64,000 bases of DNA from CAIXSC01 sp046349915 (GCA_046349915.1 JAXMBL010000003.1:1984001-2048000); one strand, 5' to 3'. Positions 17,697 to 26,592 are shown, numbered from the stretch's first letter. The notes: a model not told the origin generated them from the sequence alone. Made by a program: numbers and translations.

Positions 17697-19286
17697 ATGG
17701 ATCCGCTGTCCCCCGAGATCATTGCTCAATTGGCGTCGAAGTTATATCGCGAATCGACGTTGGACTCGTCCTCGTCCGTCCATGAACCGTCGCTTCATCC
17801 CAGTGAGTCGGCGCCGTCGAGCGATGTCGTGGTGGAAAAAACGGAGCACATTGCGCTTCCTGCCTTTAACCCACTATCGACTCAGGGCGCCGGCGTACGC
17901 GGCGGCACGGAATCTGGAGTCTCGTTGGAGGGGTTGCGCGCTTTTGTACGAGACGTGCGAGCGGGTGGGCCGGTGGGAGCGAACTCGGTCGGTGGGCCTC
18001 GCGAGGAAGACTGGCGACGACGCATCGCGAACGTTGCTGCTCGCCAGTCGGGTGCTCGGCCGTGGGATATCGCGTCCATACGGGCCGATTTTCCCGCGTT
18101 GAATCAGCGAGTCAACGGACACCCGCTGGTTTGGCTCGACAACGCGGCGACCACTCAAAAGCCTCGCGCGGTCATCGACGCCGTATCGCGGTTCTACGAA
18201 CGAGACAACTCGAATATCCATCGAGCGGCGCATGCGTTGGCGGCCCGAGCCACCGACGCTTACGAGGGGGCTCGAGAAAAAGTACGTTCCTTCCTCAACG
18301 CCTCGTCGGTCCGTGAGATCGTGTTTGTGCGAGGGACAACTGAGGGAATCAATCTGATCGCCCAAACTTTTGGACGCAAGTTCCTGCAACCGGGCGACGA
18401 GATCCTTTTGTCGCAATTGGAGCACCACGCGAATATCGTTCCTTGGCAGTTAGTGGCGCGTGAACGAGGCGCTGTCATTCGTGTCGCCCCCGTCAATGAT
18501 CGAGGGGAACTGATGGTGGACGAGTACCAACGATTGCTCGGCCCACGCACTCGTCTGGTGGGGCTGACCCATGCCTCCAATAGTTTAGGGACGCTGTTGC
18601 CGATTCACGAACTAACGGCCATGGCGAAACGACATGGCGCTCGAGTGCTGATTGATGGTGCGCAAACGGTCGCGCACGTCCCTGTCGATTTGCAAGCGTT
18701 AGGAGCGGACTTTTTCGTCTTCTCGGGACATAAGGTCTTCGGCCCAACCGGCATCGGAGCGGCTTACATCCGCGAGGAACTTCATGAACTCTTACCACCC
18801 TGGCAAGGGGGTGGAAACATGATTCGCGATGTGACGTTCGAAGAAACTCGGTTTGCGGAAGCGCCTGCCAAGTTCGAGGCAGGCACGCCTAACATAGCCG
18901 ACGCCGTAGGACTTGGCGCCGCGCTCGATTATGTCGGACGCCTGGGTCTGCCCAACATTTGCCGTTACGAACATGAACTGCTTGAATATGCCACGGATCG
19001 CTTGCGGAGCGTTCCTGGAATCCAACTCGTGGGACAAGCTCGCGAAAAGGTCGGCGTGGTATCGTTCGTGCTACCTCCTTGGACCACCGAGCAGGTCGGG
19101 AAAGCTCTTGACCAAGAGGGAATCGCCGTTCGCTCGGGCCACCACTGCTCGCAACCTTCCCTCCGACGCTTTGGATTGGAAGCGACGGTCAGGCCGTCAC
19201 TCAGTTTGTACAACACGCACGCCGAGATCGATCACTTGCAGGCAGTGCTTCACCGGCTCGCTCGCCGCAAGGCATTGGGACGCTAA
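17697..19286 (+). CDS. SufS-type cysteine desulfurase with N-terminal cargo-like extension
   Basis: 529 residues. The catalytic part starts near residue 124 (DIASIRADFPAL, LDNAATTQKP) and is a complete class V PLP enzyme: PLP lysine Lys346 in SGHKVFGPTG and the persulfide-forming Cys484 in RSGHHCSQP. It should release sulfur from cysteine as enzyme-bound persulfide, giving alanine. The first ~122 residues are extra compared with housekeeping SufS: a short helix (DPLSPEIIAQLASKLYRE), then a Ser/Pro/Gly-rich segment with AFNPLSTQG, then RAFVRDVRAGG. Such unstructured N-terminal extensions load desulfurases into Family 2 encapsulins. The start at 17697 has AAGGAGAA 6 nt before it. No SufE/SufU or other suf gene is adjacent. 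Confidence 0.93.
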   Translation: MDPLSPEIIAQLASKLYRESTLDSSSSVHEPSLHPSESAPSSDVVVEKTEHIALPAFNPLSTQGAGVRGGTESGVSLEGLRAFVRDVRAGGPVGANSVGGPREEDWRRRIANVAARQSGARPWDIASIRADFPALNQRVNGHPLVWLDNAATTQKPRAVIDAVSRFYERDNSNIHRAAHALAARATDAYEGAREKVRSFLNASSVREIVFVRGTTEGINLIAQTFGRKFLQPGDEILLSQLEHHANIVPWQLVARERGAVIRVAPVNDRGELMVDEYQRLLGPRTRLVGLTHASNSLGTLLPIHELTAMAKRHGARVLIDGAQTVAHVPVDLQALGADFFVFSGHKVFGPTGIGAAYIREELHELLPPWQGGGNMIRDVTFEETRFAEAPAKFEAGTPNIADAVGLGAALDYVGRLGLPNICRYEHELLEYATDRLRSVPGIQLVGQAREKVGVVSFVLPPWTTEQVGKALDQEGIAVRSGHHCSQPSLRRFGLEATVRPSLSLYNTHAEIDHLQAVLHRLARRKALGR

Positions 19287-19331
19287 ATCGCTGTCCCCCT
19301 GATTTTGGGCGGGTTTTCCCTGCCCCGCTAT

Positions 19332-19360
19332 TTGATCGGCTTTTTATTCATCTGTATACT
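19332..19360 (+). promoter_or_regulatory. putative sigma-70 type promoter for the RRM gene
   Basis: TTGATC (19332-19337) and TATACT (19355-19360) are separated by exactly 17 bp, with a T-rich spacer. This places the start of transcription about 60 bp before the ATG at 19430, leaving a leader of the length often seen for RRM genes. It also separates this gene from the encapsulin unit. Confidence 0.55.
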
Positions 19361-19429
19361 TGCCGCCATCGCGTGGAAAGAAGTTTTCCGCCGCGCATGG
19401 TTTATTCGTTTCTGTCCAAGGGTTCGATA

Positions 19430-19765
19430 ATGGGTAAGCGTATTTATGTGGGCAATCTGCCCTGGGCCACGACTTCGGCCGATTTGGAGTCGATGTTCGG
19501 CGAACATGGCGCCGTCGCCAACGCCGAAGTGATCATGGATCGAGCGACGGGCCGGTCTCGCGGTTTCGGCTTTGTGCAGATGAGCGACGATACGGAAGCC
19601 GATAACGCCATCAATTCTCTGAACGGCCAGGAAGTCAATGGTCGCCCCTTGGTCGTCAACGAAGCTCGTGAGCGCGCACCGCGACCGGGCGGAGGCGGTG
19701 GCGGCGGTCGATACGGTGGTGGTATGGGCGGTGGCGGTGGTCGCGGCGGGTACGGTGGTCGCTAG
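19430..19765 (+). CDS. glycine-rich RNA-binding protein (single RRM)
   Basis: 111 residues. One RNA recognition motif fills residues 3-78, with RNP2 KRIYVGNLPW and RNP1 RGFGFVQM, followed by a Gly/Arg-rich tail (GGGGGRYGGG and similar). Bacterial proteins of this type bind single-stranded RNA and often respond to cold or other stress. The start at 19430 is chosen over an upstream in-frame codon because the RRM begins directly after it and AAGGG lies before it. It has its own promoter-like sequence and a strong terminator. Confidence 0.95.
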   Translation: MGKRIYVGNLPWATTSADLESMFGEHGAVANAEVIMDRATGRSRGFGFVQMSDDTEADNAINSLNGQEVNGRPLVVNEARERAPRPGGGGGGGRYGGGMGGGGGRGGYGGR

Positions 19766-19852
19766 TCCTTTCGCGAGTCCTCGATTTAGCCGTCCCCATT
19801 GATTGTCTATTGTTGATTTTTCGCAGCATAAAACGGACGGCGGTATTCATCG

Positions 19853-19889
19853 GGCGTTTCCTTCCACTGGGGAGGAAACGCCTTTTTTT
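19853..19889 (+). terminator. rho-independent terminator
   Basis: GGCGTTTCC (19853-19861) pairs with GGAAACGCC (19874-19882), a 9-bp stem with a 12-nt loop, followed at once by seven T. It ends the RRM transcript 88 bp after its stop codon. Confidence 0.88.
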
Positions 19890-20068
19890 GCGCTCCGAGG
19901 CCGCTCGCCATGTAAAACCTGTGTGAAAGCGTAATCGTTGTGTAAAAGCGGACGTGTAGGTGCGGTTCTCGTTCCCTCGGCGAGTCGATTTCTCGTACAA
20001 GTACATCAGTCGCGAGGCCCGCGAGGCGAATCGGGGCCGACAACCTCTGGAACTTGGGAGTTATGAAC

Positions 20069-21043
20069 ATGGCGATCGCCGACCCGCAACTAGATGTGCA
20101 AGACGACCTGCCGGATATCTCGACGGTATCGGCCAACGCGCCGCCGCCCGCCCGGCTCGCCGAAAAACTCTACATGATGGCCGCCGTGTTGCTCCCGCCC
20201 ATGGGCTTGATCGGCGCCATGGCTCTATGCTGGCAATGGGGCTTCATGGGGTGGAGCTACGTTGCGATGTTCGTCGGCGGTTGGATTCTGACCGCGTCGG
20301 GGATCACGATCGGCTTCCATCGACTGATCACCCATCGTTCCTTCGAAACTCACCGCCTGACTCGCGCCTTCTGGATGATGATGGGCGCGCTGGCCGTGCA
20401 AGGCTCGCCGCTCGTCTGGTGCGCGGTCCATCGCCGTCACCACGAATTGTCGGATCAGCCCGGCGATCCTCACTCGCCGCACCTGAATGGCAAGGGCTTC
20501 ATCAACACGATTAAGGGCTTCTGGTACGCCCAAGTCGGTTGGCTCTTCTCGGGCTACTGGTCGACCCCCGAACTGAAACGCTATGTGCCCGATCTCCTCG
20601 AAGATCGCCTGCTGGTCGTAGTCGACAAGTTCTATTACCTGTGGGTGCTCATGAGCCTCGTGATTCCCGCGGGGATTGGTTACGCGGTCGAGAATGGTTG
20701 GAAGGGCGCTCTGCTGGGAGTGCTGTGGGGTGGCCTCGCTCGCATCTTCTTCACTCACCACGTGACCTGGGCCATCAATTCGGTTTGCCACTTGATGGGG
20801 CGCTACGACTACGAGTCGGGCGATGAATCGCGCAATAACCCGGTCTGCGCCATCCTGGCCATGGGCGAAGGTTGGCATAACAACCACCACGCCTTCCCGA
20901 CTTCGGCTCGCCACGGTCTGGAATGGTGGCAGTTCGATTCCAGTTGGATCGTCATCCGCACCATGCAGATGCTGGGACTCGCCTGGAACGTGAAAGTGCC
21001 AAGCGAACGAGTGCTCGCGTCGCGCCGAGTTGCTCGGTCGTAA
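20069..21043 (+). CDS. acyl-CoA/fatty-acid desaturase (delta-9 type)
   Basis: 324 residues, membrane-bound di-iron desaturase. The three histidine boxes are present: HRLITH, HRRHH and, near the C-terminus, HNNHH. Four membrane segments flank them (LYMMAAVLLPPMGLIGAM, WSYVAMFVGGWILTASGI, YYLWVLMSLVIPAGIGYA, GVLWGGLARIFF). It should insert a cis double bond into an acyl chain, probably to adjust membrane fluidity. The ATG at 20069 has GGGAG 8 nt upstream; ATG at 20063 or TTG at 20054 are alternatives. Confidence 0.93.
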   Translation: MAIADPQLDVQDDLPDISTVSANAPPPARLAEKLYMMAAVLLPPMGLIGAMALCWQWGFMGWSYVAMFVGGWILTASGITIGFHRLITHRSFETHRLTRAFWMMMGALAVQGSPLVWCAVHRRHHELSDQPGDPHSPHLNGKGFINTIKGFWYAQVGWLFSGYWSTPELKRYVPDLLEDRLLVVVDKFYYLWVLMSLVIPAGIGYAVENGWKGALLGVLWGGLARIFFTHHVTWAINSVCHLMGRYDYESGDESRNNPVCAILAMGEGWHNNHHAFPTSARHGLEWWQFDSSWIVIRTMQMLGLAWNVKVPSERVLASRRVARS

Positions 21044-21067
21044 CAGTCATCCCTCGCATCCCGTACT

Positions 21068-21450
21068 GACCACGAATCACTCGAATCGGACGAATCAAGA
21101 GCCGGAGTTGAGTTCGTGGTACGCGACGGACTGTAGCTGACTATGGGGAGTTATTCCGAGCGTACGCGATGACGCTCAATAACTCCCCTTCTCTGTCTGG
21201 ATTCGTGGCATTCGAGCGATTCGTGGTCCAACGACATCCGTGGTTCCCACCTGCGAATTCGACCACGAGCCATCCGTGAGTGATTCGACCACGAATCACT
21301 CGAATCGGACGAATGAAGAGCTGGAGTTGAGTTCGTGGTACGCGATGGACTGTAGCTGACTAAGGGGAGCTATTCCGAGCGTAAGCGATGACGCTCAATA
21401 ACTCCCCCCTCCGTCTGAATTCGTGGAATTCGAGCAATTCGTGGTCCAAC
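21068..21450. repeat. 219-bp direct repeat with internal hairpins between convergent genes
   Basis: Two copies start with GACCACGAATCACTCGAATC at 21068 and 21287. Each holds a stem of about 16 bp, GGGGAGTTATT-CCGAGCG against CGCTC-AATAACTCCCC (21145-21188; a variant at 21364-21407), and a trailing ATTCGAGCGATTCGTGGTCC-type element complementary to its beginning. The array fills the gap between the desaturase and ferritin genes, which face each other, so the stems could act as bidirectional transcription stops. No gene is seen in this 434-bp gap. Confidence 0.8.
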
Positions 21451-21477
21451 GACATCCGTGGTCCTGACGCTAGCCAA

Positions 21478-22008
21478 TTAGGCGCCCGCTTCGGCGCCTG
21501 CTCCCCCGCCGGCATCGACCGTGGTGCGTGAGCCAAGTTCGCGGTCGAGATCCAGCAGCGCCGAGGGGTCAGCCTTCACCAGTTCGAACTTCGACACGAT
21601 GTCGCGCGACGTTCGTTCTTCCTCCACTTGCTCGGAGATGAACCATTGGAGCTCCACCAGAGCGGCGAAGGCGCGCTCCTTGAAGGCCAGTTCGTACAAC
21701 GAGTCGATCCGGCGACTGACTTCTTCTTCCTGCTTGAGCGCCTCGCTGAAAACTTGCGGGATCGAATCGTAGTCGGCTCGCGGCGAGCGAATTTCGCGCA
21801 GGACCACGCGGCCGTTGCGAGCGAGCAAAAAGTCGTACAGCTTCATCGCGTGGAGGTATTCCTCCTGGCTCTGCACCCGCAACCACTGGGCGCACCCGCG
21901 AAAATTGACCCTTTCGCAGTACGCAGACATCGCGAGATAGTTGTACGACGAATAGAGTTCGGTGTTGATTTGGTCGTTTAACGCTTCTTGCACTACGGTG
22001 CTCAACAT
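21478..22008 (-). CDS. non-heme ferritin
   Basis: 176 residues. It is a four-helix ferritin storing iron as ferric mineral in a 24-subunit cage. Ferroxidase ligands are visible: Glu in INTELYSSYNY, Glu and His in QEEYLHAMKL, Glu in ALKQEEEVS and the late ISEQVEEERTS. A Gly/Ala-rich tail (GGGAGAEAGA) is unlike the usual C-terminus. It begins 12 bp after the stop of the ATP-grasp cyanophycin-synthetase-like gene and is therefore the last gene of that transcription unit. Confidence 0.95.
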   Translation of the reverse strand: MLSTVVQEALNDQINTELYSSYNYLAMSAYCERVNFRGCAQWLRVQSQEEYLHAMKLYDFLLARNGRVVLREIRSPRADYDSIPQVFSEALKQEEEVSRRIDSLYELAFKERAFAALVELQWFISEQVEEERTSRDIVSKFELVKADPSALLDLDRELGSRTTVDAGGGAGAEAGA

Positions 22009-22020
22009 GGCTTTGCTTCC

Positions 22021-24183
22021 TTATCGCTGGGCTTCCTTAGGTATCAGGTGAAACAGTTCGCGTAGGGTATCGGGAGAAGCGCCAAGCGCCCAGCCCGCTC
22101 CAATCGCCGCCAGCAAGCCGTCCAGCGCGCCGGCATCTCCATGACTCTCCGACGGGAGCACATCCCGCCACGGGCCCAGATCTTGAGTGTCGTCGCCTTC
22201 GGCTAGCAGGATCGAGCCAGAATGTTCCATCACGACTCGTCCGCCTCGACCGCGATGTTTCGCCACCGTCGACGAGGCGCCGTCGCGCGCGATAAACAGT
22301 ACGCTTCCCTTACATTTTTCCGCCATGGCCGCGACCTCTGGATCGTCCGCGTTCAAGACGGCCGTGCCGGAGGGAAGCACGACATCGATCACGGTGCGCA
22401 GTGCACGCACGTATTTTTCCGCCGATTCAAGTCCACACAGATCGCGATCGGCCAACGGGCCGCACCAGGTGACCACGCCCACTTGCAAGCGATCAGCTCC
22501 AAATCCCTCGCGGACGATGCCCGCGACGGCGGCCTCAAATACGGCCGCCGTGACCTCGGGGTTGAGCAGCAGATCGCGCGTACGCGTCCACTCCGAGTCG
22601 CGAGCATCTCGCTGCCGCCGATTTCCTACCACGATCCCCTCTTCGCCCACGCGTCCCACGCGGTGACCGAGCGCGGCGAGGATGTGGGAAATCCAGCGAG
22701 CGGCCTGGGGGACGCCGCGATGTCCACTCACGCCCACCAAAGGAATACGCCCGTCGGCGCCCGGTGGGAAAAGCAGATCAATGATCGACTCGCCCACGGG
22801 ACGAGGCAGACCGCTGGTCGGCTCGATATGCATGCGCAACCCAGGGCCCGCGTTGACTTCGACCACGCCGCCGCGCTGTTCTTCCAGCGGTCGACTGATG
22901 TCGGTAGCCACCACATCGACGCCGGCGATATCGAGACCAATCACGCGCGCCGCTTCGACGGCTCGCGCCGCCACTTCCGGGTGAACTCGATCCGTAACGT
23001 CGCTGGCGGTGCCCCCCGTGCTCAGGTTGCCGTTGCGGCGAATCAAGACCGTAGCGCCCGCGGGCGGAATCGACTCCGGCGAATAGCCTTGTTCGGCGAG
23101 GACCTCTAACCCAATGGCATCGAGTTTGATGAAGCTGAGTACCGTGGAATGGCCATCGCTGCGGCGCGGGTCCCGGTTCACCTCGTCCACTAACTGCGAG
23201 ATCGTCGATTTGCCGTCGCCGACCACTTGCGCGGGTTGACGGATGGCGGCCGCGATCAGCCGGTCGCCAATCACCAGCAGCCGATGATCCAGGCCTTCGA
23301 TGAACTGCTCGACCATGATGTGGCGACTCTCGTCGCGAGCGGTGGCGTACGCTTTCGTCACCTGCTCGCGCGTGGTCAAGTTGGTGGCGACGCCTCGGCC
23401 ATGATTCCCGTAACGCGGTTTGACGACCACGGGCAGCCCCAGTTCGAGCGCCGCATTCCAAGCATCTTCCGCGTCGACGACGGGGCGGCCGAGCGGGACG
23501 GGGACGGCGACGGCGCGCAACAACTCTCGAGTCAGTTCTTTGTCTTGAGCAATCGTTTCGGCGATCGCGGCCGTGCGATCGGATTCCGCGGTGCAAATCC
23601 GTCGGGCTCGAGCTCCATAGCCTAACTGCACGAGACTTTCGCGATTCAAGCGGCGAATCGGAATGCCTCGAGCCTTCGCCGCACGGACGATCGCTCCCGT
23701 GCTGGGCCCCAATCGCACGTCGTACGCCAGCTCTTTCAATTCGTTCAACTCATGCACAATGTCGAAGGCGCTATCGTGTACCGCGGCCAGGCAGAGACGG
23801 CGGCCAGTTTCCAGGCAGGCGCGACCGAGCGCTTCCTCTTCATACTGCAAAGCAACTCGATATACCCCCTCCTCTTCCAGCTCTCGAGCTCGACCGAAAC
23901 CGCAGTTGCTGCCGGCCAGCGTCTGCAACTCCAGCGAGACATGCTCGAGAATGTGCGCGAGATAGGTTCCGCGCTCGAGTCTTTGAAAGAACCCGCCTCG
24001 TTCGCCCACGCTGCAGCGGTGTTCGATCAGGGACGGCAGCCAAGATTTAAGTCGATCGTTAAAACCAGGGATTTCCTCGGACGAATGGTCCTTGTAGTCT
24101 CCCAGATCGACTTCCGCCTCTAGCACCGGAAAATTAGCCCAATAATTGGGGCCTCGCAGCGCCCAAACCCGCCGAAACTCCAT
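22021..24183 (-). CDS. cyanophycin synthetase-like protein, ATP-grasp half intact, Mur-ligase half degenerate
   Basis: 720 residues against about 870-900 for CphA1. The N-terminal domain (LEHVSLELQTLAG) and the ATP-grasp domain are well preserved (VVVKPRYGNHGRGV, QFIEGLDHRLLVIGDRL, GVDVVATDISRP, EVNAGPGLRMHIEP), so it should add Asp to the polymer backbone. The Mur-ligase-like part has lost its P-loop: GVSGHRGVPQAARW stands where CphA1 has G-T-N-G-K-T-T-T. The protein also stops before the Mur C-terminal domain. The side-chain Arg-adding site is therefore missing. The paralogue 108 bp upstream has the opposite defects, suggesting the two work as one enzyme. CphA2-type enzymes also lack a working Mur site and are the alternative. 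Confidence 0.88.
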   Translation of the reverse strand: MEFRRVWALRGPNYWANFPVLEAEVDLGDYKDHSSEEIPGFNDRLKSWLPSLIEHRCSVGERGGFFQRLERGTYLAHILEHVSLELQTLAGSNCGFGRARELEEEGVYRVALQYEEEALGRACLETGRRLCLAAVHDSAFDIVHELNELKELAYDVRLGPSTGAIVRAAKARGIPIRRLNRESLVQLGYGARARRICTAESDRTAAIAETIAQDKELTRELLRAVAVPVPLGRPVVDAEDAWNAALELGLPVVVKPRYGNHGRGVATNLTTREQVTKAYATARDESRHIMVEQFIEGLDHRLLVIGDRLIAAAIRQPAQVVGDGKSTISQLVDEVNRDPRRSDGHSTVLSFIKLDAIGLEVLAEQGYSPESIPPAGATVLIRRNGNLSTGGTASDVTDRVHPEVAARAVEAARVIGLDIAGVDVVATDISRPLEEQRGGVVEVNAGPGLRMHIEPTSGLPRPVGESIIDLLFPPGADGRIPLVGVSGHRGVPQAARWISHILAALGHRVGRVGEEGIVVGNRRQRDARDSEWTRTRDLLLNPEVTAAVFEAAVAGIVREGFGADRLQVGVVTWCGPLADRDLCGLESAEKYVRALRTVIDVVLPSGTAVLNADDPEVAAMAEKCKGSVLFIARDGASSTVAKHRGRGGRVVMEHSGSILLAEGDDTQDLGPWRDVLPSESHGDAGALDGLLAAIGAGWALGASPDTLRELFHLIPKEAQR

Positions 24184-24291
24184 CGTTGCACCCTTGCAGT
24201 CGAACTGCTCCGTCGCGCGAACAACGACTCAACGGATTCGAATGTCCGTTGAGTCGTTAGGCGCCTCGAATCTCTTGGCCGTGGCAAAGCA

Positions 24292-26592
24292 CTAGCGGTG
24301 ACTCGACGTCTGCGAAGTCTTGAGGGCGTCCTTCAGGTTGACTTCGCGAGCCGCGGCGTCGACCGTGAGATGCTTCTTCATGACTTCCACGGCGCCGTCA
24401 ATGGTGTCGGCTTGCAGCAGCACCAGATCTCCGGGCTGCATGCGTCGTAGCACCGTTTCGACCGCCAGTTCCCAGCCTTGCACGGGCGTCACCTGTTGCA
24501 CTCGCTTGCCCTGCGACAATCCCGTCTGGAACAGTCGAGTGATATCGCCCGGTTGACGTCCACGGATGTAATGATCCTCGTACAGAATCACCTCGTCGAA
24601 CGCTTCGCCCAACAAGGCGCCTTGGTCCACCATGTCGCAGTCGCGACGGTCGCCCGCCGCCGAATAAACGGCTAAGCGTCGAGCATGGGGGAACTGAGCC
24701 AGTGTTTCGAGCATGGCTTTCAGCGACGAGGTGTTGTGGCCGTAGTCGACCACCACCGTCGCTCCGCCAATCTCGACCAGATTGAACCGACCCGGCGACT
24801 TGTCCAGACTCGCCGAAAACGACTCGAGCCCGTTGCGAATCACTTCCGCCGGAATGCCGAGCGCCCAGTTGGCTGCCGTCGCCGCCAGCACGTTTTCCAC
24901 TTGGAACAGAATCTTCCCATTGTGAGTGAGCGGGATTCGCTCCAGCGATAACAGAGGAATCTCCAACTGGCCTTCGGCGACGACAATCGAGTTGTCGCGC
25001 ACAAAGACGACTCGACCGCCCAGTCCGCGGTGGGTCGCCATCACCGGATGTTCCGGGTCGCGGCAGAAGTAGACGACCGAGCCGGGGCAATGTGCGGCCA
25101 TTTCGGCGGTCAGCGGGTCGTCGGCCTTCAGCACGGCCGTGCCTTGCGGCGAGACCGCGTCGACGATCGTGCGCTTCACGCGAGCCAATTGCTCCTTCGT
25201 GTCGACGCCGTTCAGGCCCAGGTGGTCCCCTTCGCCAATATTCGTCACCACCGCGACGTCGCAGCGGTCGAACGCGAGCCCCTCGCGCAAAATGCCGCCC
25301 CGAGCCGTTTCGAGCACGGCGGCTTCCAACGTCGGGTTCATCAGCACGTTGCGAGCACTGCGAGGGCCACTGCAGTCCTCGACGTCTACTCGACGGCCCG
25401 CGACATAAATGCCATCAGTGCAGGTGAAGCCCACGCGTTTGCCCGATGTCGCCACAATGTGAGCGCACAAGCGAATGGTCGTGGTCTTGCCATTCACGCC
25501 CGTGACCGCGATTACTGGGATACGCCCCGTCTGACCCGCGGGAAACAAACCATCCATGATGGCTTGGCCCACTCGCTGAGCCGATTCGGTGGAGGGCGAG
25601 CAGAACTGTTCCAGGTTGGGGCGAGAGGCGACGGAGACGACGCCTCGCGCTTGACCATCCAACGGCGCGGTCAAATCGGGCGCCGCCAAAGCGAATTCGG
25701 CGACGTCCAAACCGAGCATCCGGGCGCCTTCGACCAATTGAATAACGAGCTCGGGATGGAACGCTTCTTCCACCTCGACCCACCGCGGCGCGGCGCCTTC
25801 CGGATCGGCGGTTACTTGTCGCACCGCGCTCACACATCGCTGGTTCGCCACCAGAATATGATGATTGGCCAGCGGTACGGCTTCATCGGGATCGAACATC
25901 GGCACGCCCGCCGCTTGCAGCAGCCGCCAGACAACGTTCGGATCACGCAACAAGGACTCCGCCACGGCGCTCGTTCGATCAGTCAATGCACCCTGGAAGC
26001 GATGCTGTCGATTGCCCCAGCCCAGTTGCCAGACCTCGGCGTCGGGTGACTTCAAGATCGGAACGTTGCGGGCGGCCGCCGCATTGAGAATTGCCGCCGT
26101 CGCCGCTGGCAGGCGCCAAGCGAGGGCGTTTTGACGCAGTTGGCTCCAGCCGGACGCCACATCAAATTCACCGCCTTTAACGACGGCCTTCACGAAGTCG
26201 ACGGCAAAATCGAGGCAGGCGCGTCCCAGCCGCTCGTCTTCGTAACCGACGACGACCTGATACACGCCCGCTTCATTCATCGACGCGACCGTCATCGTCG
26301 AGACTCGACCGCCCAACGCTCGCTGCAACTCCAGGGCGACTCGCCCCAGTATCCGCGGCGCTTCCGACTCCTGGTGCAGCGGCTGCCAACCCGCGTCGCG
26401 AGCACAGCCCGCATCGCAGTTGCCGTGCACGGTCATGCAGAAGTGGGTGAGCTTTTCCGACCAGAGCGCGGCGTTAGACGCCCGCGCTCTCGAATCAACG
26501 CTTAAGTCGCGTTGGTCGAACCAAGCCTCGAAAACCGGATTCAGACTCCAAATACTCGGACCCCGCAAGGTCAGGACTTTTCGAATTTCCAT
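24292..26592 (-). CDS. cyanophycin synthetase-like protein, Mur-ligase half intact, ATP-grasp half eroded
   Basis: 766 residues. The N-terminal domain aligns with its neighbour (MEIRKVLTLRGPSIWSLNPV; RVALELQRALGG). After about residue 225 the ATP-grasp core is largely deleted: no lysine-glycine-rich VVVKP loop and no EVNAGPG, leaving only GLDVAEFALA and a region before GRIP. From ~370 the Mur-ligase domain is complete: P-loop AVTGVNGKTTT, NVLMNPTLEAAVLETARGGILREGL, TNIGEGDHLG, and the C-terminal SPGRFNLVEIGG and VVDYGHN. It should ligate arginine to the aspartate side chains but cannot extend the backbone alone. First gene of the unit with the ATP-grasp paralogue and ferritin. Confidence 0.88.
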   Translation of the reverse strand: MEIRKVLTLRGPSIWSLNPVFEAWFDQRDLSVDSRARASNAALWSEKLTHFCMTVHGNCDAGCARDAGWQPLHQESEAPRILGRVALELQRALGGRVSTMTVASMNEAGVYQVVVGYEDERLGRACLDFAVDFVKAVVKGGEFDVASGWSQLRQNALAWRLPAATAAILNAAAARNVPILKSPDAEVWQLGWGNRQHRFQGALTDRTSAVAESLLRDPNVVWRLLQAAGVPMFDPDEAVPLANHHILVANQRCVSAVRQVTADPEGAAPRWVEVEEAFHPELVIQLVEGARMLGLDVAEFALAAPDLTAPLDGQARGVVSVASRPNLEQFCSPSTESAQRVGQAIMDGLFPAGQTGRIPVIAVTGVNGKTTTIRLCAHIVATSGKRVGFTCTDGIYVAGRRVDVEDCSGPRSARNVLMNPTLEAAVLETARGGILREGLAFDRCDVAVVTNIGEGDHLGLNGVDTKEQLARVKRTIVDAVSPQGTAVLKADDPLTAEMAAHCPGSVVYFCRDPEHPVMATHRGLGGRVVFVRDNSIVVAEGQLEIPLLSLERIPLTHNGKILFQVENVLAATAANWALGIPAEVIRNGLESFSASLDKSPGRFNLVEIGGATVVVDYGHNTSSLKAMLETLAQFPHARRLAVYSAAGDRRDCDMVDQGALLGEAFDEVILYEDHYIRGRQPGDITRLFQTGLSQGKRVQQVTPVQGWELAVETVLRRMQPGDLVLLQADTIDGAVEVMKKHLTVDAAAREVNLKDALKTSQTSSHR

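Noticed and set aside
25030..26049. Plus-strand frame of 339 codons opposite the Mur-type cyanophycin synthetase
   Set aside because: Antisense shadow; no recognisable motif and low-complexity His/Arg composition.
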